A model generated the notes under the pieces. That model was not told the DNA's origin. It saw nothing but the letters and a program-made list of their open reading frames with translations, and searched no databases. From positions 372,001-436,000 of the forward strand of contig OX596341.1 in assembly GCA_951394405.1 (NCBI GenBank): a stretch of 64,000 bases of DNA, read 5' to 3'. This document shows positions 11,632 to 22,300 of this stretch, piece by piece; positions within the stretch are counted from its first letter, which is position 1, and every line of letters starts with the position of its first letter. Origin of the DNA: Coprinellus micaceus. Taxonomy: Eukaryota; Basidiomycota; Agaricomycetes; Agaricales; Psathyrellaceae. A program made the translations under genes and the position numbers.

Positions 11632-13690
11632 TTAGTCGTTCAAAATCGCGTGCTCGACCGCGAGGGGGGCGAGAGTCAACTGTGGGTGACCAGTAAGCGC
11701 ACGTTCAGGCAAGCCGTGAGGACTGAGAACCCACCTATACTCCTCCACACAGTACACTCCCCTAAATCCTTTATCGGTCGGCTTAAAGAGTGCGGCCAAG
11801 CGAACCACATTGCCACCCCCAACGATCGGGACCACGCATTCTTCAAGACGCCAGCCTGGTGGAATATTCTGGGACGCGGCGAGCAAGGCCTCCCGGCGAG
11901 GCTGAAAGTAAGTTTTGTCGTAGTCCCATGATGTTGCATGATCGCCATACGGGTATGAGTCGTCCATGCATTCGAGAAGGGCGACACGAAAGGCCCGCGT
12001 CTGATGTAGATACCGTCCACTAGGGATTTCCCTCGCTATCGACATAAAAAGGCTTGAGCATCGATTACTCTATGAATGTCAACCAACGCACCGGTGTGGT
12101 CGCCCTGTATGTCATAACACTCCTGGTGATGTCGTTCCCGCCAGTCCGCCCCTTGGCACTCCTGCGAGCAATAGACAACGGAACGGCAGCCAGAGCATTG
12201 TTTCGACGAGCGGTCAAATTCCTTGCCTGAGAGTGCGCACTGCGCCATATGGTTAGAGTAATTAGAGAATTAGAGAACCCATATGGAGCGTACAGGGAGG
12301 TTATCGCAAAAGTAGATCCCGGATCGGGTTTGTAGCGCCATAAACGCCTCAGCTCCTTTATCGAGAAGCTCAAGGAGGCGACTCCAAGCCTGGAGGGCCG
12401 CCGGAAACTTCTCCAATTTCTTAAGTTCAAGCGAGAGGGGACGGGGACTCGTGCCAGAGAACGTGCCAGAGAAGAACCATGGCTGGGCTAAGCATTGCCC
12501 CAAAGTGGTGATCATCGCTTTGATCGTAGGGTCCAGCTCCTGGCTGGATTCTTCGTCGTCTTCACAAGGGCACACCATCAATGTAGCACGGAAGAGAGCC
12601 TCGATAAAATGCCCTGAATTAATGTGCCTCCAGTTGTGTCGGATATTTGAGGGTTTCCTCTTGTCCAAAAGTGCGAGATCCATAAGGTTCGAGAGAGAGG
12701 AAAGCAGAGGGGTTACGAGAAAGCTCATCTCGCGATCGCCAAGTATATCCTTGGAGCAGGCCCCTAGCTCGGTACACAACTGGAGCAGATGCCCCGCTCG
12801 AGTAAGTCTGCTGCGGAATCGAGGGCTCTCCTTGCAGAGCTCCGTGGTGATGGAAACGAGTCGACCGAGGGATCGTGCCCAGCCAACTATAGGGACATTC
12901 TCTCCTTCCCACCCCCGCGTAACGCGATCCATGAGTGCGCGGGAGAACAGGTCGCATTGCTGGGCGGTGACACATCGCTTGAGGATGAGGCCTCGTGAGG
13001 TATCGTCCGTCAGGATCCTGTCGGCGATGTCGATGATGGGGCACCCGATGAAGACTTTCGAATCAAGAATGCGCCAAATTAGCTTTCCAGAGCGGTCACG
13101 ACGATCTTCGACCAACCAGAGCTCTAGGAACAAGTTGATAAACGCGGTCGAGGAGCGCATCACAGCGCCGTAGTCCTCATCGAGCCTCATCAGCACGAGG
13201 TAGTGAGCAAGAGTTAGGTACCTGCTGGCCCGCGGGGAGTGGTTTACATCGAGCGGATTGTCTGGGATACACGGCAGCCCGCCCTGCAGACAAACTCGTG
13301 TCCAGCCTAACACCAAGTCCCCGGACTCCAATAGATGCTTGACGAAGGTCAACTTGAAATCCCGGCTAGTCTCCTCCCTGGATATCCAGTCGAATATTTT
13401 CCACAAGACGGATAGGCAAGCACTAGGGCGAACTGCAAGTCCTGCTCTGAGGACGATTTCGCTGACCCAATCGGATGCAACTGGGACGGGATGGAATGTC
13501 AGGCACTTGAAGACGGCCGTCAATACCTCTTCCGTGACATTCCCCCGGGATATTAGGCGCTCAAGGCGATCCAGGGACGCCAAATCGCCCTGTTCGACCT
13601 TCTGGAGGACCTACCAACACGATTAGCCCTGTGCTCAACGTGCCACGTCAGCGGTGGTACCTGGGATGGGATGGGTTTGCTGCGCGGCAT
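11632..13690 (-). CDS. MYND zinc-finger protein, copy A
   Basis: Four exons are inferred on the minus strand: 13690-13661 (MPRSKPIPSQ), 13610-12294, 12239-12092 and 12035-11632. Exon 2 encodes ~439 residues, mostly helical, with no domain recognised. The MYND finger begins with FCDNLP at the end of exon 2 and continues CALSGKEF..KQCSGCRSVVYCSQECQGADWRERHHQEC. The ligand pattern is C-x4-C-x13-C-x2-C-x5-C-x3-C-x8-H-x3-C, all eight ligands present. MYND fingers usually bind proline-rich peptides in partner proteins. The C-terminal exon keeps the family core (VALLEC, PPGWRLEECVVPI, AALFKP..GFRGVYC) but runs past the usual end, so its last ~35 residues are uncertain. Divergent to BTB gene 1 across ~830 bp that contains a tandem GATA element. 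Copies B, C and D share the structure. Molecular role unknown. Confidence 0.8.
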
Positions 13691-13793
13691 GGAGTACGGG
13701 TTCGAGCTACGGCGAGCTGGTGAGCGGTGCTGTCGCGCGCCGGGTCTAGGAAAGGCGATTAAGGAGTCTTATCACCGGTCTGCCGATTGCCGG

Positions 13794-13808
13794 ATCTTAT
13801 CTTATCTC
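13794..13808 (-). promoter_or_regulatory. Tandem GATA element upstream of MYND A
   Basis: In the gene's orientation it reads GAGATAAGATAAGAT, two abutting GATAAG units 104 bp upstream of the MYND A start codon. It sits in the intergenic region shared with BTB gene 1. Fungal GATA factors (AreA/NIT2, SRE and WC families) bind HGATAR; which one would act here is unknown. Confidence 0.5.
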
Positions 13809-14519
13809 CCGCGGTCTGGGAGTGGGGTATCAATTGGGTATCAATGCGCTTGGATCTCGAATACGAGGCGGTTCTGGGTCTGACAATCTCTCATTATTTG
13901 ATGAGGAGCCTCCTATAGTACCGAAGAATGGGAGAAAGGGTCATCTTTACAGCATCTACCCACGCCATCATTCTACGTGGTCTCTCCGAGGCTTTGTGGC
14001 TACTACCCCATTCGACGCCGAAGAGGAACGCCCTGTACCACTCAAATGTACTTTTTTCTTCATATCTACAAGGTCTGAAAGGGGGAAAATCCTTACCTAC
14101 TTCGGGCCCACAGTACAAAAACAAGTTGGATCTTGACCGGCACTCATCAGAGGGCACCGTACCCAAAATGTCTCAATTCGAGACTGCGGCATACGCTCAC
14201 CCAACGCACTACAACTGAACTACAACAGAGACTTCTCTGGGCAACGGCTTCAGCACGCACCCAAGTGCCAGCGGCGGGACGGCACACTGCGTCACTCTAA
14301 AATCAACGCAAGGAGAACCATGAATACCTACACAAAATCCGCCTTGAGTTTATCTGAAAAAAGACAAAAAGGACGATAGGCGCCCGGTTCCGAATCCCCT
14401 ATCCTCGGCAGAGCCCGAGCGGAGATTCCCCACGATGCATCGCCACAAGCATCGGGCCTTTGGGTTGGAGAGAGATCTCCCAATCGGTTCAATCTTTTGA
14501 ATACTTACCACGTACCGAG

Positions 14520-15478
14520 ATGCAAAGGGACTCGACATCGTGTACGTGCCACACCACTCCTATGTCAAACCAATGCTAAATGCGAGTACAGTCCCCCCTT
14601 CCTCCGATGCAGACATCATCTTCGTATCTTCCGATCGAGTGCGATATGGACTTCACTCCAAGAACCTCGAAGTCAGCACGGGTGGCTTCCCTCCAGTCCA
14701 CTCGGGTGGTCTCAGTGCAGCCGATCCTGTTGCTCTCGAGGAGCCCTCGGCAGTACTCAACCTCCTATTCGCATTCGTCTACCCCACGAGGCTACCTCAG
14801 ATCGAAGACATGCTATTCGCAACTGTTCTCCCACTGGCGGAGGCTGCCGAAAAGTATCAAGTTTACCCAGCGATGTATGCGTGTCGGATGTGCCTGAGAT
14901 TTCGGAAGTGAGTTGGTTTGATACGCCTACTCGCACATCTGGACTGAGGCATCACAGAGATCTTATCAAAGCCCACCCGACTGAGATCGCGTTGTTCGCC
15001 GCAAAGCACGACTACGAAGAGTTGTTGAAGCTGACGGCTGAGCATGCGGTTAAATTACCACTGTCTACAGTGATACCGTTGCTCCCCGAAAGACTGATCC
15101 TTCCCTGGGTGAGCGACCCGGAATACTGGGAGGCTAACACTAATCCTGCGGCCTTGGGCGATCCTACAGATCAAGTACAGCGAGGGGTGTACAAGGCTGA
15201 TTTCATCCTTTCCAGAAGTTGTAGCTAAACAGCACCACTCCCGTTATGCGACGACTGCAAGATGCGAAAAATGGGAACACCTTTCGCAGCATCTTTGGTC
15301 CAACTACACGGCGCGGAGTATAAGCATAGGTGCGAGCTTTGAAGACCTTCTCACAGTCCCAGAAGGAGCATCTACTTCACGCTGTTGCCAAAACGCGTTG
15401 GATAACATTCGGAGTGATCTCAAGTGCCACTCCAAGAAGTTGAAGTCGTTCTCCAATTTCGTGCGTGAAAGCTACTGA
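14520..15478 (+). CDS. BTB/POZ-domain protein, copy 1
   Basis: Four exons are inferred: 14520-14539, 14587-14907, 14958-15108 and 15170-15478, about 266 residues. The BTB fold is recognisable from SDADIIFVSSD..RYGLHSKNLEVSTGGFPP (strand and helix facing the dimer), VLNLLFAFVYP, LAEAAEKYQVYPAMYACRM and HPTEIALFAAKHDYEELLKL. This is the small fungal BTB type in which the domain is followed by PLLPERLILPW and a Cys/Trp-containing tail (CEKWEHLSQHLW). The first intron acceptor, AAATGCGAG, was chosen because it restores the frame and gives MQRDSTSTVPPSSDADIIF, parallel to BTB 2. BTB domains dimerise and can act as CUL3 adaptors, but no substrate-binding domain is visible. Head to head with MYND A. 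Confidence 0.8.
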
Positions 15479-15739
15479 TGTATATATATATACTTTGACT
15501 ACTGTAACCCAAAGATCGTTGGACGGATCCTGACAGCACTATGATCTTCTTTAAACCGCAGTTGGTGCAGGCGTAATCTGTGCTGGTGCTAATACCGTTG
15601 GATTTGAGCCATGTCCCAACTGAAACACTGCAATTACTTACCAGCCTTCGCCTCCGTCCCTCTCCCTACGACATTACCCCAAGCGCTCTGAGCTACGGGT
15701 ACACGAATCTCATCAGCCTTCTTCCTCTCGCTCACGACG

Positions 15740-16889
15740 CTAAATTGAGAACTTACTGGGCCAAACGGGATTATACGTCGTTTTCGCCAGGCCTGCAGTG
15801 CCCGTCACAGTAATAGTCCTATCGGTTCCTACCCAAGTACTCCAGCGAGTATAGGTAAGTGGTCCAACCTTCGTTCCGAGTGTGGGGTTGGCGACAGACG
15901 CCGCTGCGCCGGACCACAACGCGGGTCCTGGAGCTTTGTAGCCGGAAGAGGGCGGATTGTAGACTAGGATTGGTAGGTGGGTTACTGTAAACCAACGCAT
16001 CGTTAATATGAAGAATGCGCACTGTTGTAGACAATGCCGGGGTCTGTGTACTTGTATGCTGTTCGAATGAAATCAGAGTCCAACCCACAGCCAATGCACG
16101 GCTTTCGCACCTCCGGGGAATGAGACACCGGCAGGGAGACTGACTGTTCCGTTGCCGCGGACGAAGATCTGAATGCATTCCGTGTAGATCTGCACGCCAC
16201 GCGCAGCGTTGGCAGTGTACGCGACGTCCGCCTCGTGTAGAGTGATGAGCTCGGGTCGAAGAAGGTAGCTGTGGGATGCGTGTTTAGTGACATTAAACGA
16301 TGGTCTCTCCGTGGAGAATCCACTCACTGCCCCGACTTCAATCCAGCAGGGATCTTAATCGAGTGCACACCGCGATTGCTGATCAACTTGGGTGAAACAG
16401 CCCAGTTGCCTTTCGAATACTCGCCCTCCTCGAATATCTTCACCCAGCTCAACCCAGGGCTCTCCGCCAGGTAGACCAACACCGCACCCTTGTGACTCGA
16501 ATCGATGATCCCATCGGAAGGCCCGCGGTTTCGGTGTCCCCACTCGAACGAGACGACGTCACCAGGCTGGACGGAGATTGTTTGGGAAGAAACGAGCTCG
16601 CCGAAGATGTTGCAACGCAAGTCCGGGAGGTTGAGGTCCTTGACGGGCCAGGAGCCTGTGCCAGAGTCGGAGCCGTCGATGAAGGGAGGTTCACTATCAC
16701 GAGGTGGGCCGTTCATGGCGGGTGGGCGGATGCCGACGTTCGTGCCTTGATCTACGCCATTCACGTAGACGCTCTGGCGTATGCCTCAGCTAGATGAAAC
16801 GGGGGAGGTACGAGAGATATGCCTACTCGGACGAGAGTGTGAGCATGCGCGAGGCAGGCGGCGAGAGAGAGAACAAGAAGCTGGCGCAT
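15740..16889 (-). CDS. AA9 lytic polysaccharide monooxygenase, secreted
   Basis: Five exons are inferred on the minus strand: 16889-16827, 16773-16328, 16268 to ~16122, then two short exons ending at 15740. The signal peptide MRQLLVLSLAACLAHA is followed by mature HTLVR, giving the N-terminal histidine of the copper brace. Next is SVYVNGVDQGTN. DSSHKGAVLVYLAE supplies the second copper histidine, and QIYTECIQIFV carries the axial tyrosine. GHYLLRPELITLHEAD and YKAPGPALW are typical AA9 landmarks. These enzymes cleave cellulose or related glucans oxidatively outside the cell, using a reductant and O2 or H2O2. There is no CBM1; instead ~55 residues follow the usual PGPALWSG end, including a Thr-rich GTDRTITVTGTAG stretch. 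That tail could reflect a missed intron. Confidence 0.88.
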
Positions 16890-17308
16890 CGTGGTACGAT
16901 GGTCGTGCGAAATGGCCAACGTCGAGTTCTTATACTCTCCAGTGAGGTAATTTGAGTCTTGGATGCCACCATAACCAAGCGCAACGTCAAGAGAAAATCG
17001 GAGTATCCACTACGCTTGGCCAATCCCATGACTGCCGAGGAGGCGGCTGCACTGTCGAGATAGTCTTCTCGAGCTTCGCGCTTCCCGAGGTTTAGCAGTT
17101 GTGTTAGGCTGGGGTCACATCGGAGACTTCGACGCCCAGCAAGGGGACACGCCGATCACTCGACGTGGTTGAGGAGAAGGCGATCATGATGCTTCATGCC
17201 TTCGTTGGTGTGATGTTGTGGCTTGTGGCCGATGGCTGTTGCCGCGATTGCTTCCGGAAGGGTTTAAGCGCCGAACGCATCTGAAAGTGCGAACTTCGAG
17301 CTCAGCGA

Positions 17309-17587
17309 TTAGGTCTCTGGTGGGTATTTGCGAAAGAGTGTTGCGACGGTCGGATCGCTAGTTGCGTCTATTGAGTCGGAAATGTCGATTAGGTTGACAT
17401 CCCTGGCGTCAGCGGCGAGGTCGGAGGATTGGAGATGCCCACTCGCAAGGGTGCCTGTCATGAGAGGGAGGCAAGTGTCAGTCTGGAGAGTAGAGTCCGT
17501 TTTGGGGAGCGCTCGCACAGAGGACAATAGGGTCAAGATGGACGCAATGGCGGACAAAGTGGTGATGAGAGGTTGGTGGAAGAGCAT
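17309..17587 (-). CDS. Candidate small secreted protein
   Basis: A 92-residue uninterrupted ORF starting MLFHQPLITTLSAIAS and continuing through a hydrophobic stretch to SSVRALPK, a convincing signal peptide with cleavage near RA-LP. The rest is hydrophilic and acidic, with only one cysteine and no domain recognised. No introns are needed. Coding status rests on the signal peptide and on isolated placement between AA9 and the next gene. Confidence 0.45.
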   Translation of the reverse strand: MLFHQPLITTLSAIASILTLLSSVRALPKTDSTLQTDTCLPLMTGTLASGHLQSSDLAADARDVNLIDISDSIDATSDPTVATLFRKYPPET

Positions 17588-17599
17588 AGGAGAGAGTGG

Positions 17600-19260
17600 G
17601 GAAGGGTAGGCGAGAACTTGGAGGGTCAGTGCGAATTTTTGGAGAGGTGTCGGTAAGGAAGGGAGAACGGTTCGCTGTTGGGATACTTATACTTGTTGAG
17701 GTCTCCACTGGGCCCTATATTCGTCGGATACTTCTGGTGGGACCTCCGTTGGTGTGTCAAGAAATATCGAATTCTTGCTGCATTGTCGCGTACTAAGTAG
17801 GTCTATCTTTCGTAGCTAGAGGCTCTTGTACCTGCGGCTTTGTAATTGACCAACGTAGCATGGCTACGCTGTGGGCTTAAGCCAAGCCCAGAAGTTAAGA
17901 GGTCTCGAAGAGCCGTAGATTAAGCTATGCAAAGCGTTACGAGCGAGAATGTCAGTTGCGGATGGTTCGTCGGCAGTCTGGATCCACCGTCTGCCTTTGA
18001 GGCTGCCTGTTGATCTCACCTTGTTACGAAGCGTAGCGCATACATTGAAAACTAGATGTGCTATTTGATACCAATATGGCCTTGAGGTACGGGGTTCTGC
18101 GATCGTGGTACTCGGGGGAGAGCTCAAGAGGGGTGAAGGATGAGACGAATGGATGAGATCGGGCTTGGTGTACGATGGTGCCAAAGCTATTCGCTGTGAA
18201 AACGGAAGAGGGAGGGGGAACGGTCGAAGTCCCTTGTGTGCTAAGTAGGTCTGGTGAAGGTTGGCCGTGACAGAGGCCTTGGTAGTCGTCGGGAACCGCC
18301 GAAAGGTGGCAGGCGGACTTCCAATGAGGGATCCGTGCTCATTTAACCCGACGCGTCCAAGCAAACCCGTCGTCGGATTCCCTTTCTTCCCTTCCCCCAC
18401 CATCCCAGCACCCGGAGGTTAGTGCTCTCTTCAACTCGATGTGCTCTGTTGGATCCGTCGCTCAGGTACGTACGAGATGGGCGGGGCTTCGCCCACTACC
18501 AGTGCGCTCTGGAGCGTTTGTAGGGGCGCATACATCCACTTTCTCTTATCTATACCCAGGATTCTGTGGTTTAGCCGTTCACATGGGCTTCAATGGGGGC
18601 TTTACCTGGTTACCATGCACCAGTAAGTACTCAGTTGCCGATCATGGTGTTCAATTGGGCGCCAAATTAACAACATTCAAGTCTCTTACAGCCTAGCGTG
18701 TGTGCCAAGTCACTGTGAGCGTTGAAATGAAGCTTGTCATGTCGTAACGCACGTCCCTCGAGCTTGTGTCGTGCCAAGCCATATGCACAAGCGCCCGCGG
18801 AGTTTGGACGCCGTGAAATGGGATCATCACATTGGAGCCAGACGTCCTCCACTGCGGTGCCCACCTGTGTCCCCTGCTTCCATCGTTCAACTCCACTACT
18901 CTGTCTCCTCCCCCCGCGCATTTATGTCCTATATCTCTGCTCGCCTCGTCTTCTTCCCCCTCATCCCGTCCACATTAGCCCCTATCCCGGCCAACGCACC
19001 CGGCACGCACGTGCCCGGCGATGACGTCGTGGATTGATGCTTGGGGCGAAGCGACTCGATTTGGGCGATGCAGGGTCCGCTCGCTCACTCTGACTTCGCT
19101 GCGTGCGTGGTCAACGTGTTCCTCGTCCTCGCTGTTAACGGCGCCAACCCTCGTTTTCTTTTCCTCTTTTCCATGCGTTTCATCGCCTCTATCCTCTAAA
19201 CCATCTTCCTCATTTCATAGAAGGTGACAGCTAACAGCATTGGACGCCACGCAAACTACA
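17600..19260. other. Intergenic; no gene supported
   Basis: A 179-codon minus ORF (18403-17864) and a plus ORF (18439-18696) are open but show no domain, and their composition looks random. Pyrimidine-rich sequence from ~18870 to 19210 is compatible with the promoter and 5' leader of the large downstream gene. Confidence 0.4.
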
Positions 19261-19270
19261 CGACTGCAAC

Positions 19271-19293
19271 GAAGGAAGGAAGGAAGGAAGGAA
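19271..19293 (+). repeat. GAAG tetranucleotide microsatellite
   Basis: Five to six GAAG units in tandem, about 60 bp before the start codon of the large hydrolase-domain gene, probably within its 5' leader. Confidence 0.85.
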
Positions 19294-19354
19294 CGGGCGT
19301 TAAGCTTTTGGGATCGAAAGATAGACTGGATTGAAGCATTTAGAACGTGACGAG

Positions 19355-22300
19355 ATGAGCCTCAGTACGGAGCCTGAAGTTCCGAAGGGGAGGAGGTCGA
19401 GTTCCAAGTCCCAACGCCGGCCCTTCGCCTCAACACTATCGCCTCCCTCCCTCCTCTCTCCTCCAACTACATCCATATCTCCCGCAACAGCATCCTCCTC
19501 CTCCTCCTCGTTTTCATCCTCCTCGGACCCAGGGTCCAGACCAGGAACAGGGGTCGGGCCCCAACGGAGAGGCCTGACCAAGTCGCCGTCTGTAGCGAGC
19601 TTAAGACAGCCGCAAGCTAGCGTTGCAGCTGCAGTAACGTCGACCCCGGAGGTCTGTGTGAGCATGGTCTACGGGGAAAGGGAGGCCGGCACCCCACTGG
19701 GGAGTGCGGAGAGGTTGTTGGCGGTTGGGTTGGGGAGCGCCAGTTCGACGGCCTCAGGTAGCAATGCGGCAAGCGGGAATGGAAGTGGGGTTGGGGTTGG
19801 AGGTGCGAGTTCAGCCGGTGAGTATCGTTCCAGGTTCAGATTTGGTCGTGGGTTCTGGCGTCTATATACTTTGTCCTTTTCTTGCCTCCCCTTCATTTCC
19901 CGTGTCATATAACACTTCATTATGACGCCAACCCAAATGCTGTTATCCTTCCAACCAACTGACGCCCTTGAATTTTCACATGCAGATCCGCTCCCAGCCT
20001 CGAATCTCGGAATGACGCCGAGCACGTCGCTCTCAACCTCGTCGATCGCGACTTCCAGGTCTCCAGCCACATCGACTTCGGGGGCATCTAAATATCCGAA
20101 CGCGAACTCAAACTCAAATTCGACTTTATCATCATCAACAGCAGGGGCATCATCGAAGACCCCAGCCTCGAGGTCGACGGGGTGGTTCGGCTCACTGGGC
20201 AGGAATCGGGGACGTCAAACGTCCAGTTCGGTCTCGATGTTGCAGGAACAGCACCGGAAAGCGTCGAAGCTCTCTTCTCCATCTTCCACTCTCCCTCTCC
20301 CTCCTCCTTCGACACTCTCTTCAACTCCTAAGACTTCAACCTCAACCCCCGCGTCGAACACGTCAACACCCGCACCCACTACAACAGTGGCGCCTACCAC
20401 ATCGGCTCCGGCGCAGAGACCCGGGAAAGAACGCGCAGGCACGATGGGCGAAGTCCCACAAGACCACGAACACGAACACGAACACGATGCCCATGGCCTG
20501 CCGCCCATGCTCACTATCACCGACTCGTTCCCGTTCCCATTGCACGAGTCGCCGTCGGCGGAGGGGGTTCCACTGCAGAGTACGTTGCGGGCATTGGGGG
20601 AGGGTCCGCTCGGTGGGGAAGGGTTGGAGGGCGGTGAGATGAAGGGCCAAGAGAAAGAGGAAGAGAACGGAGTTGTGGTGTTGGGTGGAGCGGAGGGAGC
20701 TGTGGGCTCGTCAACGCAAGCCGAGATGGAGAAGGCGATCCCGATATCCTCATCTCCAACGACATACGCAACGTCCACACCAACGCCTACATCTGCACCT
20801 TCAACCACAACCACGTCGACGCTACCCGTCCCAACCGTGACATCCACGGCCGCATCCCCGCCTCACCCTAGCTCATTATCAACGACCCCGAGGAAGAGGT
20901 CGTGGTTCTACTCTTCTAGATCGTCGGCGCCGGCTACTCCAGCGCCTTTAACGACGCCTGTACCCACGCAGATCACCGCGTCTCCGTTGGAAGACGCCGT
21001 CGTACACCCCCCTCGTCCTCCTACCCCACCGCCACCTGCATCGACGTCGAGCTCGGCAGCGAAGGAGAAGACGGGGCAGTGGGAAGGCTTGACTACTACG
21101 ACTGTAGAGTCTCCTCAGTCTACCTCCCCTCCTTCTCAATCTACGTCGGCTCTACACCACCAGACCTCCCCAGCTCGACCCATCCCGGGACGTACGCTCA
21201 GCGCCGGGACGGAGGGAGGAGGAGGGAGGAGTGGCCCGAGTTCGATCCCGAGCTCGATCGACGATTTTGTGCCTCCGTTGCCGGTCACGCCGCCTGTGCC
21301 TGGTTCGGGTGTCGCGCAGGGGTTCGGGGTTCAGGATGGGGGGAAACTGGGCTTCGTGGGTGAAGGAGGGGCGAAAGAGGATGGGGGAAAAGAGAATGCG
21401 AATGAGAAGGAGAAGGGGGGTGGGAAGAGTGAGGAGACGAAGAAGGTGCAGGGAAGTACGGTAGGGGGAGTGGGAGGGGGGAGTAGGTTTACGTTGAGCA
21501 TTCCGTTGCTTGGACGGGCGAAGATTCCGTTGGGGGTTGTGTTGGGGGATGGGGGTGCAAGTGCGGATAAGAGTGGGAAGGGTGAGTTTTCTTTCGTTCA
21601 GTTTTGTTCTGTCGATTTTGTCGGCTGCGTTCCGGGTTGGGTGGATGGTTTTCTGGATGGAATGGATGGATAGGGTGGGGTTGGGAGTCCTGTAGTTGGG
21701 TCCGAGGCGATGAGAGGACTTGTCGTCGTGTGGTCCTACCCAGCCCAGGGTGGATGGAGATTCTGAGTGGGAGTGGGACGTTCTCCCAGTTAGGTTGACA
21801 TTGGCATCGGCTTGGAAACCCGGACTCATTGGAGGCGGAAGTGAGCGTTCTTTGAGTCCAAGGGGATGAGTGGGATGAGCCCTCTGGTTTCAGTTCGATG
21901 CTATGTGCGGGATCCCTCCTGTTGCAGTGCGAAGTAATGGGTTGGAGGCCTCTAGTTCCAGCGCGAGGCTATGGCCTGTGGGTGTAATGAACGTGCTCGA
22001 TAGGTGGGCAGTGCCCTCTTCGTCGTACTAGTAGGGCCGCCGTGCAACCCAGCCCACGGTGGGTGCCTATTGGGAGTGGGAATGGGAATGTGGTTGTTAT
22101 CTAGATGTCAACCATGGTCGTTCACCCGGGTTGGTCGATGGTATACATATACTCTCCACGCCCGCTCCCTCCTTCCACCCTCCCACCCTTCTGTCGCCTT
22201 GTTTATGGGCACTCGCCTTGTCCCTGCACACTTCAGCTCGATCACGTTTGTTGAATACCGGACCTGAAGATGCTGACTTACCTTTCTCCCGACTAGACCC

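Noticed and set aside
14150..14225. tRNA or tRNA-derived SINE on the minus strand
   Set aside because: A box-A-like TAGTTCAGTTGTAG and a weak box-B-like TCTCGAATTGAGAC are ~40 nt apart, but the acceptor stem does not pair and the T loop has only five bases.
17864..18403. 179-codon minus-strand ORF
   Set aside because: No domain, random-looking composition, no supporting splice sites or neighbours.
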